A stretch of DNA of 64,000 nt from Flavobacterium franklandianum (lineage in GTDB: Bacteria > Bacteroidota > Bacteroidia > Flavobacteriales > Flavobacteriaceae). The translations under genes and the position numbers were made by a program. Each line of letters opens with the position of its first letter. Positions within the stretch are counted from its first letter, which is position 1. The DNA lies in the NCBI RefSeq assembly GCF_007097365.1, contig NZ_VJZR01000002.1:143464-207463 (forward strand). Direction: 5' to 3'. The notes beneath the pieces were generated by a model. It had not been told where the DNA came from, made no database searches, and worked only from the letters and a program-made list of their open reading frames with translations. Below are positions 8,076 through 17,141 of the stretch, in pieces.

Positions 8076-8801
8076 CTATTTTTTAGTACATACCACTTGC
8101 TGTTCAAATCTCAGGTCGATTGTTTTGTATTTATATAACGAACTATCTAAAACTGCTTTTTGAAAAAAAACTTTATAATTATTGAATTTAGCGTTCATTC
8201 TTTTTGTTCCACCAAAATCTATTTGATAATTATAATTTCTGTTTAGCATTTTTAAGCTTTCGTTTGGCATAATCTGAACACCAATGATGTTTTTTTTCAA
8301 AAACTCATCGTCGTATATTACACGAAATAATTCGGCTAATTTTTCTCTGTTTTTTTTATTTATTACCCCCGAAACAAGTGGAACCCTAGCTGTATAATTT
8401 GCCGACAAAGGCATTCTATTTCCTTTATAATCAATGTAGAAAGAATTGTCTCCATCAAAAACTCTTGCTACTGGAGTTTTTTGTTTCACTACTGCTTTCA
8501 CTACTCCATCAATGCTCACAAACACATCAGATTTTTCTATCATTTCGTGTGAGTTCAGCCGTTTTTCCAATCTATTCAAATCTAATTTATCTTTACCTAT
8601 ACTTTTAGCGTCTTTATTATTTTCTATTAACAATTTATTAACCGTTTCTTGATTGATATATGGTGCGTTCTCTCCTACAAAAACAACAGTTGTTTTCGTC
8701 AATTTTTTGTTATTATTTCGATTTGAAGTAAACGAATACAAAAAAATTACCAATGAAAACATTAGTATTAATCGAAAATTTGTCCAATTAAAGAGTTTCA
8801 T
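8076..8801 (-). CDS. ftsQ: Cell division protein FtsQ
   Basis: FtsQ is a bitopic inner-membrane protein linking early and late division proteins. It has 241 residues: a short cytoplasmic start (MKLFNWTNFR), one transmembrane segment (LILMFSLVIFLYSF), then a periplasmic POTRA-like region starting VVFVGENAPYI and a beta domain with the YIDYKGNRMPL motif. The family is poorly conserved; the assignment rests on topology, the ARVFDGDNSFYID region and position between murC and ftsA. Its start overlaps the murC end by 14 bases, suggesting coupled translation. Confidence 0.93.
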   Translation of the reverse strand: MKLFNWTNFRLILMFSLVIFLYSFTSNRNNNKKLTKTTVVFVGENAPYINQETVNKLLIENNKDAKSIGKDKLDLNRLEKRLNSHEMIEKSDVFVSIDGVVKAVVKQKTPVARVFDGDNSFYIDYKGNRMPLSANYTARVPLVSGVINKKNREKLAELFRVIYDDEFLKKNIIGVQIMPNESLKMLNRNYNYQIDFGGTKRMNAKFNNYKVFFQKAVLDSSLYKYKTIDLRFEQQVVCTKK

Positions 8802-10137
8802 TTAATGCTTTTTTAATTGTTGATACCATTTCTCCAATATCTCCTGCACCGATTGTTACAATAACCGTTGCCTCACTTTCTAAAACGGTTTGAATTAATT
8901 CTTTTTTTGTAGCTAATTTTTTATTTAAGTTGTCGATTTTATCCATTAACCAACTCGAAGTTATTCCTTCCATTGGTAATTCTCTTGCGGGATAAATATC
9001 TAATAAAATTATTTCATCAAAAGCAGCTAAGCTTTTGGCAAAATCATCGGCAAAATCTTTAGTTCTGCTAAACAAATGGGGTTGAAAAATAGCCAAAACT
9101 TTTTGGTTTGTATACAATTCTCGAACCGCTTGATGAACCGCATTTATTTCGGTTGGATGATGCGCATAATCATCAATATAAACTAATTTTTCGCTTTTAA
9201 TTTGATACGAAAATCGGCGCTTGATTCCTTTAAATGAGCGCAAAGCACTAGTAATGTCTTCAGTTGGGAGACCGAAAGTTTTTGCCATTGCCAATGCCAT
9301 TAACGCGTTCATTAAATTGTGTTTTCCGGGTAAGCCGAATTCAATATTTTCTAAAGTTTCTGTTGGTGTTTTTACATCAAAAACGTATTGACTATTAATG
9401 ATTCTTATGTTGAAAGCGGAGAAATCAGCAGCTTCATTTATCGCACAAGTAATTCCTTTTAAAGGCAATCCTTTTGTGACGAAAAGCTTGCTTTTGTCTT
9501 CTACTTTATCTGCAAATTCTGTAAAGGAAGCTTCAATCGCCGATTTGTCTCCGTATATGTCCAAATGGTCTGCATCCATTGAGGTTACGCAAGCAATATC
9601 GGGATGTAAATGCAAAAAAGAACGGTCAAATTCATCAGCTTCGACAACGGTTATGGTTTTTCCGTTTCCTATTAAATTTGAATTATAATTTTCGACAATT
9701 CCGCCAACAAAAGCGGTTACATCTACGCCACTTTCGTATAAGATGTGTCCTAAAATACTAGAAGTTGTTGTTTTTCCGTGTGTTCCAGCTACCGCAAAAC
9801 AAAACGTATCTTTTGTTATAATTCCAAGAACTTCGGCTCTTTTCTTTACTTCATAATCTCTCTCCAAGAAATAATTCCATTCCGAATGTGTTTTTGGAAC
9901 TGCTGGAGTGATAATTACCAAGGTGTTTTCTGGATAGTAATCAGCAGGAATTAAATCGATTTTATCCTCAAAATGAATGTCAATCCCTAGCTGCTGTAAG
10001 TCTATTGTAAGTTCGGTTTCGGTTTTGTCATAACCAGACACATTCTTGCCAATGGCTTTGAAATAACGTGCCAAAGCACTCATCCCAATTCCTCCGATTC
10101 CTATAAAATAAACGTTATGTATTTGGTTTAGATTCAT
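8788..10137 (-). CDS. murC: UDP-N-acetylmuramate--L-alanine ligase
   Basis: MurC adds L-alanine to UDP-MurNAc, the first amino acid of the peptidoglycan stem peptide, in the cytosol. At 449 residues it is of normal length. The N-terminal nucleotide-sugar motif is FIGIGGIGMSALA, the ATP-binding P-loop AGTHGKTTT is near residue 118, and HHPTEI and AIFQPHLFSRTKDF lie in the C-terminal domain. It is preceded by a small membrane ORF and two palindromes that interrupt the usual murG-murC junction. Confidence 0.98.
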   Translation of the reverse strand: MNLNQIHNVYFIGIGGIGMSALARYFKAIGKNVSGYDKTETELTIDLQQLGIDIHFEDKIDLIPADYYPENTLVIITPAVPKTHSEWNYFLERDYEVKKRAEVLGIITKDTFCFAVAGTHGKTTTSSILGHILYESGVDVTAFVGGIVENYNSNLIGNGKTITVVEADEFDRSFLHLHPDIACVTSMDADHLDIYGDKSAIEASFTEFADKVEDKSKLFVTKGLPLKGITCAINEAADFSAFNIRIINSQYVFDVKTPTETLENIEFGLPGKHNLMNALMALAMAKTFGLPTEDITSALRSFKGIKRRFSYQIKSEKLVYIDDYAHHPTEINAVHQAVRELYTNQKVLAIFQPHLFSRTKDFADDFAKSLAAFDEIILLDIYPARELPMEGITSSWLMDKIDNLNKKLATKKELIQTVLESEATVIVTIGAGDIGEMVSTIKKALNETL

Positions 10138-10156
10138 TTTTTTTCCTCACCCCCAA

Positions 10157-10177
10157 CCCCTCTCCAAAGGAGAGGGG
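10157..10177. repeat. Palindrome CCCCTCTCC-aaa-GGAGAGGGG
   Basis: A perfect nine-base inverted repeat with a three-base loop lies 20 bases upstream of the murC ATG. The flank ACCCCCAACCCCTCTCC resembles the left arm of the broken element at 45126-45178. From memory, this type of CCTCTCC..GGAGAGG palindrome is frequent between Flavobacterium genes. Confidence 0.75.
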
Positions 10178-10212
10178 AGCCGAAACTGGAAAGGGTTATT
10201 TTAAAATTATTA

Positions 10213-10431
10213 TTATTTATTATTACTCATAAAAAAAAAGACCCACTTATAAATTGAAAAATTAAATATCTGTAGAATAATTAGGATTAATCCAAAAATA
10301 ACAAATCCAATTCCACAAAAATAGCCTATCCAATAACTTTCCGGTTTCTCTATCTCCGTATTCATAATATAGAAATAAATACTTATCCCACTTATAACAA
10401 AAATACTTCCTAAAATTAATTGATTATACAT
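10213..10431 (-). CDS. Small two-helix membrane protein, unknown
   Basis: A 72-residue ORF with an ATG start. It contains two hydrophobic segments (about 3-23, LILGSIFVISGISIYFYIM, and about 34-58, the stretch IGYFCGIGFVIFGLILIIL and beyond) joined by a polar loop NTEIEKPESYW. It ends in FFFMSNNK. I do not recognise a family. It lies in the dcw operon between murG and murC, flanked by the palindromes at 10157 and 10445, and is not a standard dcw member. The clean two-helix topology argues for a real gene, but the short length leaves doubt. Confidence 0.6.
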   Translation of the reverse strand: MYNQLILGSIFVISGISIYFYIMNTEIEKPESYWIGYFCGIGFVIFGLILIILQIFNFSIYKWVFFFMSNNK

Positions 10432-10444
10432 ATTTTATGTTTTT

Positions 10445-10476
10445 CGCTCCGCAAAGTCTCTGACTTTGCGGAAGCG
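10445..10476. repeat. Perfect hairpin CCGCAAAGTC-tct-GACTTTGCGG
   Basis: A ten-base perfect stem (10449-10458 with 10462-10471) is extended by CGCT/AGCG (10445-10448 with 10473-10476) past one bulge. A half copy, GTGACTTTGCG, appears at 10526-10536, just before the murG stop. It lies in the murG-ORF72 gap and lacks a T-run, so it is a dispersed palindrome or mRNA processing site rather than a terminator. Confidence 0.7.
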
Positions 10477-10540
10477 TTGGACGGTCTCAGAACGCATATA
10501 CATTATTCTATTCAAGTTGGTCAGTGACTTTGCGTAGCTT

Positions 10541-11641
10541 CTATATCAATTTCACAATTTCGTCAACTATTTGTTTGGTTGCATTTGGCAAAGCCAATTG
10601 TTTGATGTTTTTGCTCAATTGTTCTTGTTTTCCGCTGTCCTTTAATAAGGCTTCAAAAACAATACTGAATTGCGAATCCAACTCTGATTCTTTTAGCATT
10701 AAAGCTCCTTTTTTATCGACAATCGATTTAGCATTTTTCGTTTGATGGTCTTCGGCGACATTGGGTGACGGAATAAAAATCACTGGTTTCCCCACAATAC
10801 ACAATTCTGAAACTGATGAAGCTCCTGCTCTAGAAATCACAATATCTGCTGCTGCATAAACCAAATCCATCCGGTCTATAAATGCAACGACTTGAACATT
10901 GAAATTGCCATTGCCATTGCTATTGTACTTTTTGTAATCTTCAAAATATAATTTGCCGCATTGCCAGATTACTTGAACATTTAGCGCTTTCAAATTATCC
11001 AATTCTTTTTCAATTAATTGATTGACTCTTCTCGCTCCAAGGCTTCCGCCAAGGACTAAGAGCGTTTTTTTATTGGTATCTAAATTTAAATTATGAATGG
11101 CTTCTGTTTTTTTGCTTTCGATGTCGATTAAATCCTGACGAACTGGATTTCCGGTTAAAATCATTTTTTCTTTTGGAAAAAAATGTTCTAAATTTTCATA
11201 GGCTACACAAATTTTATTGGCTTTCTTACTTAATAATTTATTGGTTATTCCTGGGTATGAATTTTGTTCCTGAATCACCGTTGGAATAGTTAACATATTG
11301 GCCACTTGCAATAGCGGACCCGATGCAAAACCTCCAGTTCCAATAACCACATTGGGTTTGAATTCTTTAATTATTTTTCTTGATTTCCATAAACTATCGA
11401 TTAATTTGAATGGAAACATTGCGTTTTGAAAAGTCAATTTTCGCTGTAAACCGGCAATCCAAAGACCTTCGATTTTATATCCAGATTGAGGTACTTTTTG
11501 CATTTCCATTTTATCTTTGGCTCCCACAAAAAGAAATTCGGCATTAGGGAAACGAGATTTTAGTTCATTGGCAATCGCAACGGCTGGGTAGATATGTCCA
11601 CCAGTCCCGCCACCACTTAATATGAATTTTAATTTTTCCAT
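10541..11641 (-). CDS. murG: MurG glycosyltransferase (lipid II synthase)
   Basis: MurG transfers GlcNAc from UDP-GlcNAc to lipid I, forming lipid II on the cytoplasmic face of the membrane. It has 366 residues. The N-terminal G-loop [15 protein letters not shown] is near residue 10, GTGGFASGP near 103, the second G-loop [13 protein letters not shown] in the C-terminal half, and [12 protein letters not shown] with [10 protein letters not shown] in the UDP-GlcNAc site. It follows ftsW by 33 bases. Confidence 0.98.
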   Translation of the reverse strand: MEKLKFILSGGGTGGHIYPAVAIANELKSRFPNAEFLFVGAKDKMEMQKVPQSGYKIEGLWIAGLQRKLTFQNAMFPFKLIDSLWKSRKIIKEFKPNVVIGTGGFASGPLLQVANMLTIPTVIQEQNSYPGITNKLLSKKANKICVAYENLEHFFPKEKMILTGNPVRQDLIDIESKKTEAIHNLNLDTNKKTLLVLGGSLGARRVNQLIEKELDNLKALNVQVIWQCGKLYFEDYKKYNSNGNGNFNVQVVAFIDRMDLVYAAADIVISRAGASSVSELCIVGKPVIFIPSPNVAEDHQTKNAKSIVDKKGALMLKESELDSQFSIVFEALLKDSGKQEQLSKNIKQLALPNATKQIVDEIVKLI

Positions 11642-11674
11642 TTTTCCTAAAATTTATTTTAACCAATCAAGTTC

Positions 11675-12976
11675 TTATTTATTCAGAACTGCATTCATTG
11701 GAATATTGGTGTTATCTTCGATAGAATAGTTTTCATTTGCATTCATTGCATCTTCATTTTCTTCTTCTAATTGCTTGTCAATTAATTTTTGTAAAGCCGC
11801 TTCACGTTTTGCTTTATCACTTAATTCTTGAGCGATTTCTTCATCTTTTTTAGTTACATTGATGATTATTCCTAGAGCGATACAAGACATCCAAATAGAA
11901 CTTCCTCCGCTACTTATTAGGGGTAAAGTTTGTCCTGTTACGGGTAATAATTCTACTGCAACAGCCATATTGATCATGGCTTGAAAAATCATTGGAAATC
12001 CTAAACCAACGACTAAAAGTTTGCCAAATAAGGAATTTGCTTTATGAGCCGCAATGACGAATCTAAAAAACAATAATAAATACAAGAGCAATATTCCAAA
12101 ACCACCGATTAAGCCCCATTCTTCGACAATAATTGCATAAATAAAATCGGAGGAGGATTGCGGTAAAAAATGTTTTTGAACACTTTTCCCTGGCCCAAGT
12201 CCGTATATTCCTCCCGAAGCTATTGCGATTTTAGCTTTTTCTATCTGATAATCATCTTCCCCAGGTTTGTCGGTGCTAAAGTTTTCAATTCTACTTTCCC
12301 AAGTATCGACTCTACTAAACAAATGTGAATCAGGAAATGCTTTGGATAATAAAATGAATAATAATAAGGCTGCAACGCCAAAACCAATTATAGCACCTAA
12401 AAATTTTATTGGATATTTTCCAACAAATGTCAACATCAATACCATTGAAAATATTAAAGCTGCGGTAGAAAAATTGGCCGGTAATATTAAAGATAAGGTA
12501 GTAAATACTGGTAACCAAAGTTCTATAAGTGACCCTTGAAATCCTATTTCTTCTTCTCGTTTTTTCGACAAATACCTCGCAACAAAAATTAATAAAACTA
12601 ATGTTGCCAATGTAGATGTTTGAAATGATATTCCAATAAATGGTACTTGTATCCATCGGCTTGCGTTCGCTCCTGCGATTACAGTTCCTTTTATTAAGGT
12701 GTAGCCTAGCAAAATCCAAACTATTGGTAAAGCAAACTTTGAAAGTCCTCTATAATAATGAAATGGCACCTTATGCACACAAAAAATAATTATTAGTCCA
12801 ATAAAAATATGAGCTAAATGTTTTAATAAATAACTAATGGTGTTGCCTGTTCCTTGACCTATGTAAGCCAAATTACTACTGGCACTAAAAACAGGCATAA
12901 ACGAAAACAAAGCTAATAAAGCCACGAATGTCCATATTACTCTGTCACCTTTAAGATTGTTTACTAGTTCTTTCAT
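11675..12976 (-). CDS. ftsW: FtsW peptidoglycan polymerase
   Basis: A SEDS-family integral membrane protein, the division-specific peptidoglycan glycosyltransferase that works with its cognate class B penicillin-binding protein. It has 433 residues and about ten transmembrane segments. The extracellular segment PGKSVQKHFLPQSSSDFIYA and the motif LPVTGQTLPLISSGGSS are typical of the family. The C-terminal 70 residues are charged and cytoplasmic, rich in Glu, Lys and Asn. Its position between murD and murG favours FtsW over RodA. Confidence 0.96.
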   Translation of the reverse strand: MKELVNNLKGDRVIWTFVALLALFSFMPVFSASSNLAYIGQGTGNTISYLLKHLAHIFIGLIIIFCVHKVPFHYYRGLSKFALPIVWILLGYTLIKGTVIAGANASRWIQVPFIGISFQTSTLATLVLLIFVARYLSKKREEEIGFQGSLIELWLPVFTTLSLILPANFSTAALIFSMVLMLTFVGKYPIKFLGAIIGFGVAALLLFILLSKAFPDSHLFSRVDTWESRIENFSTDKPGEDDYQIEKAKIAIASGGIYGLGPGKSVQKHFLPQSSSDFIYAIIVEEWGLIGGFGILLLYLLLFFRFVIAAHKANSLFGKLLVVGLGFPMIFQAMINMAVAVELLPVTGQTLPLISSGGSSIWMSCIALGIIINVTKKDEEIAQELSDKAKREAALQKLIDKQLEEENEDAMNANENYSIEDNTNIPMNAVLNK

Positions 12977-13003
12977 TTTATTTATTGTTTAAAAGTTTAA
13001 TTT

Positions 13004-13043
13004 GTTTTAAAGTTTAATGTTAAATAACTTTAAACTTTAAAAC
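13004..13043. repeat. Inverted repeat between murD and ftsW
   Basis: GTTTTAAAGTTTAA (13004-13017) and TTAAACTTTAAAAC (13030-13043) are a perfect 14-base inverted repeat with a 12-base loop. It fills much of the 78-base gap between the murD stop and the ftsW start. A second inverted repeat lies on the other side of murD at 14410-14440. Confidence 0.7.
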
Positions 13044-13054
13044 CTTAAACATTT

Positions 13055-14395
13055 TTACAAATGTTTTACCGCTTGCTTAAATTGATTTCCTCTATCTTCA
13101 TAATTTTCGAATAAATCGAAACTCGCACAAGCAGGGGATAATAAAACGGTATCTCCTTTTTCAGACAATCTTTGAGCCATTTTTACAGCATCTTCCATAG
13201 TATTAACCTCAATCATTATATCGACTACATTTCCAAACATGTCAATAATTTTTTTGTTGTCAACACCTAAACAAATAATGGCTTTGACTTTTTCGCGAAC
13301 TAATGACATCAATTCGTTATAATCATTTCCTTTGTCAACGCCACCCACAATCCAAACAGTTGGGGTATTCATGCTGTCTAATGCAAAGAAAGTTGCGTTT
13401 ACATTAGTTGCTTTTGAATCGTTGATGTATTGCACATTTTGAATTTTAAGCACTTTTTCTAAACGGTGTTCTACACCTTGAAAATTGGATAAACTTTCTC
13501 TAATTGTTGCATTTCTAATTTTCATCAATTTTGCTACAGAAGTTGCTGCCATTGCATTTTTCATATTATGCTTTCCTTCAAGTGCCATAGTTTCGGTTTC
13601 CATTGTGAATTCTTCCTCGTTGATGATGTTTACTTCCATTGTTTTTTCTTTTATAAAGGCTCCCAGTTCGAATGTTTTTGTTAGCGAAAAAGGAATTAAT
13701 TGAGCTTTTGTTTTATTGTTTTTTAACCATTCTGAGATTGCTTCATCATCGGCATCATAAATAAGGTAATCATCCTCAGTTTGGTTCATTGTTATTCTAA
13801 ATTTTGATGCAATGTAATTTTCATATTTGTAATCGTATCGGTCTAAATGATCTGGACTTATATTGGTGATTATGGCTATATGTGGCTTGAAATCTAGGAT
13901 TCCGTCCAACTGAAAACTGCTCAACTCTAGCACATAATTGTCGTATTTATCATCGGCAACTTGCCATGCGAAACTCTTTCCGATATTGCCTCCCAAAGCC
14001 ACATTTAACCCCGCTGATTTTAGTAAATGATAAGTCAACATTGTCGTTGTTGTCTTTCCGTTACTTCCTGTTATTCCTATTGTCAATGCTTTTGTGAATG
14101 GTGCTGCAAACTCAATTTCTGAAATTACTGGAATTCCTTTTTCGACAAGTTTAATTACTATTGTTGATTTTTTTTCAGGAATTCCGGGACTTTTCATTAC
14201 CAGATCAGCATTTAAAATCAATTCTTCTGTATGCTTTTCTTCTTCCCAAGCAATGCCGTTATTAATAAGAACTTCTTTGTAATTTTCTTTTATTTTTCCA
14301 TAATCGGACACAAAAACATCATATCCTTTTTTCTTTCCTAGAATAGCTGTTCCAACTCCGCTTTCTCCACCACCGAGAATTACTAATCTTTTCAT
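13055..14395 (-). CDS. murD: UDP-MurNAc-L-alanine--D-glutamate ligase
   Basis: MurD adds D-glutamate to UDP-MurNAc-L-Ala in the cytosol. From the chosen ATG the protein has 446 residues. It begins MKRLVILGGGESGVG, the conserved nucleotide-sugar motif, has the ATP P-loop GITGSNGKTTTT near residue 100, and contains NDSKATN and LLSPACASFD in the C-terminal domain. A longer reading from TTG at 14437 would add 14 residues, but that stretch lies inside the inverted repeat and before the family N-terminus, so the ATG at 14395 is preferred. Confidence 0.97.
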   Translation of the reverse strand: MKRLVILGGGESGVGTAILGKKKGYDVFVSDYGKIKENYKEVLINNGIAWEEEKHTEELILNADLVMKSPGIPEKKSTIVIKLVEKGIPVISEIEFAAPFTKALTIGITGSNGKTTTTMLTYHLLKSAGLNVALGGNIGKSFAWQVADDKYDNYVLELSSFQLDGILDFKPHIAIITNISPDHLDRYDYKYENYIASKFRITMNQTEDDYLIYDADDEAISEWLKNNKTKAQLIPFSLTKTFELGAFIKEKTMEVNIINEEEFTMETETMALEGKHNMKNAMAATSVAKLMKIRNATIRESLSNFQGVEHRLEKVLKIQNVQYINDSKATNVNATFFALDSMNTPTVWIVGGVDKGNDYNELMSLVREKVKAIICLGVDNKKIIDMFGNVVDIMIEVNTMEDAVKMAQRLSEKGDTVLLSPACASFDLFENYEDRGNQFKQAVKHL

Positions 14396-14409
14396 TTTTA
14401 TTTTATTTA

Positions 14410-14440
14410 GATTTGACAGCTTTTTTAAAGTTGTCAAATC
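14410..14440. repeat. Inverted repeat between mraY and murD
   Basis: GATTTGACA (14410-14418) pairs with TGTCAAATC (14432-14440); the loop contains the A/T-run TTTTTTAAA. It occupies nearly all of the gap between the mraY stop (14444) and the murD ATG (14395), 15 bases before that start. It could slow or process the transcript. Confidence 0.65.
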
Positions 14441-14443
14441 TCA

Positions 14444-15673
14444 TTATCTTAATTTTAAAGTAACTATTGAAAGTATTGCTAGTAAAATTGCAACAATCCA
14501 AAATCGGGTCACAATTTTACTTTCGTGATAACCTTTCTTTTGATAATGATGATGCAAAGGCGCCATTAGAAATATTCTTTTGCCTTCGCCAAAACGTTTT
14601 TTAGTGTATTTGAAATAAGCAACTTGCAGGACAACTGAGAAATTTTCAGCCAAGAATATTCCACATAATAATGGGATTAGCAATTCTTTTCTGACGGCGA
14701 TAGCTAATACAGCAATTACACCACCAATAGTTAAACTTCCCGTATCTCCCATAAATACAGATGCTGGATAGGAATTATACCATAGAAATCCGATTAACGA
14801 TCCTACAAATGCAGAAATGAATACCGTCATTTCACCAGAATAGGGGATGTACATAATATTCAAATAATTAGAGAAAATAATATTCCCCGAAACGAATGTG
14901 AAGATACCCAGCGCAAGCACCGAGACGGCTGAGGTTCCAGCAGCCAAACCGTCGATTCCATCGGTTAAATTGGCTCCGTTTGAAACCGCAGTTATAATAA
15001 AAATTACCATTGGTATAAAAATCAACCATGCCCATTTCTCATAGCCTTCACCCATCCAGGATAATGCTTCAGCATAATCAAATTGATTATTTTTTACAAA
15101 AGGAATCGTTGTTGCGGTCGATTTTTCGTAAACAGGTACTGGTTTAATTTCGTTTAAGGATGCTTCTTTTATAATATTACTTGTAGAGGTATCTGTTCTT
15201 ATGGTTACATCGGGGTTGAAATATAAAACTGAGCCCACAATTAGACCTAAACCCACTTGTCCAAAAACCTTGAATATTCCTTTTAGACCTTCTTTATCTT
15301 TTTTGAAAATTTTGATGTAATCATCTATAAAACCTATGATTCCCATCCACAAAGTGGTCACAACTAGCAATACAATGTAAATATTTTGAAGTTTTGCGAG
15401 TAGAAATACGGGAATTAAAGTAGCAAAAATGATAATTAATCCACCCATTGTTGGGGTTCCTGCTTTTTCTTTTTGACCTACTAAACCTAGTTCACGAACG
15501 GATTCTCCTATTTGTTGTTTCTGCAAAAAAGCAATCACTCTCTTTCCATAAATGGTAGATAAAAGCAAAGAAAGAATAAATGCCAATGCTGATCTGAATG
15601 TGATATATTGAAAAACTCCTGTCCCAGGAATATCCATTGTTTTGTTTAAATATTCAAATAAATAGTATAGCAT
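14444..15673 (-). CDS. mraY: Phospho-N-acetylmuramoyl-pentapeptide transferase
   Basis: MraY moves phospho-MurNAc-pentapeptide from UDP to undecaprenyl phosphate, making lipid I in the inner membrane. It has 409 residues and about ten transmembrane segments. Catalytic motifs present are GFIDDYIK (Asp pair), [15 protein letters not shown] and MGDTGSL, followed by [12 protein letters not shown] near the C-terminus. An insert of roughly 50 residues before NGANLTDG makes it longer than E. coli MraY (360). It lies four bases after murE. Confidence 0.98.
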   Translation of the reverse strand: MLYYLFEYLNKTMDIPGTGVFQYITFRSALAFILSLLLSTIYGKRVIAFLQKQQIGESVRELGLVGQKEKAGTPTMGGLIIIFATLIPVFLLAKLQNIYIVLLVVTTLWMGIIGFIDDYIKIFKKDKEGLKGIFKVFGQVGLGLIVGSVLYFNPDVTIRTDTSTSNIIKEASLNEIKPVPVYEKSTATTIPFVKNNQFDYAEALSWMGEGYEKWAWLIFIPMVIFIITAVSNGANLTDGIDGLAAGTSAVSVLALGIFTFVSGNIIFSNYLNIMYIPYSGEMTVFISAFVGSLIGFLWYNSYPASVFMGDTGSLTIGGVIAVLAIAVRKELLIPLLCGIFLAENFSVVLQVAYFKYTKKRFGEGKRIFLMAPLHHHYQKKGYHESKIVTRFWIVAILLAILSIVTLKLR

Positions 15674-15677
15674 ATTT

Positions 15678-17141
15678 CTATTTGTTGAGTTGGTTTAGTA
15701 ATTCAGTTACTGTTTTCATATCGTCAAAATCGTGACGAACGCCTTGAATTTCTTGATATGTTTCGTGTCCTTTTCCTGCAATTAGAATAATATCATTGGG
15801 TTGAGCGAGCTGACAAGCTGTTTTTATGGCTTGTTTTCTATCAGTAATGGATAATGATTTTTTGAAATTCTGAGGTTCAACCCCTTGTTCCATTTCGTTG
15901 ATAATTACCTCTGGATCTTCATTACGCGGATTGTCTGATGTTAAGATTGTTATGTCACTCCATTCAGTAGCAATTCCTGCCATAATTGGTCGTTTGGCTT
16001 TGTCTCTGTTGCCTCCACAACCCACAACGGTAATCAATTGTTCGTTTTTAGTTCGAATGTCATTAATCGTTTTTAGTACATTTTCTAAAGCATCGGGAGT
16101 GTGCGCATAATCTACAATCGCCGTGATATTCGAGTTTGAAACTATAAATTGAAAACGACCCGAAACACTTTCTAATACGGATAATAATCTTAGGACTTCT
16201 ATACTTTCTAGTCCTAATTCGACAGCAGTTCCATAGATTGCCAACAAATTATAAGCATTGAAAGTTCCGATTAGTTTTACCCAAACTTCATTGCCGTTAA
16301 TTTTTAACAATAACCCAGATAGTTGATTTTCTAAGATCTGTGCTTTATAATCTGCATAAGATTTTAGTGCATAAGTCAATTTTTTGGCAGCCGTGTTTTG
16401 CAACATAACGGGACCATTTTTATCATCAATATTTGATAATACAAATGCAGTTTTTGGCAAATTGTCGAAAAATGATTTTTTCACATCTCGATATTCGGCA
16501 AAAGTGGGGTGGTAATCCAAATGGTCGTGCGATAAATTGGTAAAAATCCCACCAACAAAACACAAGGCTTCGGTGCGTTTTTGATGAATCCCGTGGGAAC
16601 TCACTTCCATAAAACAATATTCGACCCCAGCCTCAACCATTTCTTTCAAGTAATGATTGATTGTAATTGAATCGGGTGTAGTGTGTGTCGCTTTATATTC
16701 TAATTCATCAACCAATATTTTTACTGTAGATAATAATCCAACTTTAAAACCTGCTTTTTTAAATAATTGGAACAATAAAGAAGCAATTGTTGTTTTGCCG
16801 TTTGTTCCAGTTATACCAACTAATTTTAAGTTTTGCGAGGGATTTCCAAAATAATTGGCAGCCACAAAAGCTAAAGCTTTATTGGTGTCTTTCACTTGAA
16901 TATAAGTAATTCCGGGTGTTATGATTTCTGGAAAAATGTCGCAAATAATGGCAATAGCACCATTCAAAATTGCCGTTTCAATATAATCGTGACCGTTTGA
17001 AATCGTCCCTCGAATAGCTACAAAAGCATCATTGGCTCCGATTTTTCTAGAATCAAATTCTATTTTATCGATAGCAATATCTGTCGAACCTTTTACAGCT
17101 TCGATTGCGACTTTGTATATTATTTCTTTTAAAATAATCAC
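15678..17141 (-). CDS. murE: MurE ligase (UDP-MurNAc-tripeptide synthetase)
   Basis: MurE adds the third stem-peptide residue. It has 487 residues. The P-loop [10 protein letters not shown] is near residue 110, [12 protein letters not shown] is in the C-terminal domain, and the DNPR motif (in [10 protein letters not shown]) marks meso-diaminopimelate as the substrate rather than lysine. The start codon is GTG at 17141, overlapping the ftsI stop as GTGA. There is no in-frame ATG that keeps the N-terminal LKEIIYKV segment expected for the family. murF is not in this cluster. Confidence 0.97.
   Translation of the reverse strand: MIILKEIIYKVAIEAVKGSTDIAIDKIEFDSRKIGANDAFVAIRGTISNGHDYIETAILNGAIAIICDIFPEIITPGITYIQVKDTNKALAFVAANYFGNPSQNLKLVGITGTNGKTTIASLLFQLFKKAGFKVGLLSTVKILVDELEYKATHTTPDSITINHYLKEMVEAGVEYCFMEVSSHGIHQKRTEALCFVGGIFTNLSHDHLDYHPTFAEYRDVKKSFFDNLPKTAFVLSNIDDKNGPVMLQNTAAKKLTYALKSYADYKAQILENQLSGLLLKINGNEVWVKLIGTFNAYNLLAIYGTAVELGLESIEVLRLLSVLESVSGRFQFIVSNSNITAIVDYAHTPDALENVLKTINDIRTKNEQLITVVGCGGNRDKAKRPIMAGIATEWSDITILTSDNPRNEDPEVIINEMEQGVEPQNFKKSLSITDRKQAIKTACQLAQPNDIILIAGKGHETYQEIQGVRHDFDDMKTVTELLNQLNK

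Noticed and set aside
12330-12719. 129-residue ORF within ftsW on the same strand
   Set aside because: Out-of-frame shadow of a transmembrane protein gene; no start site or promoter.
14396-14437. TTG start adding 14 residues to MurD
   Set aside because: It lies in the inverted repeat and before the conserved N-terminus; the ATG at 14395 fits the family.
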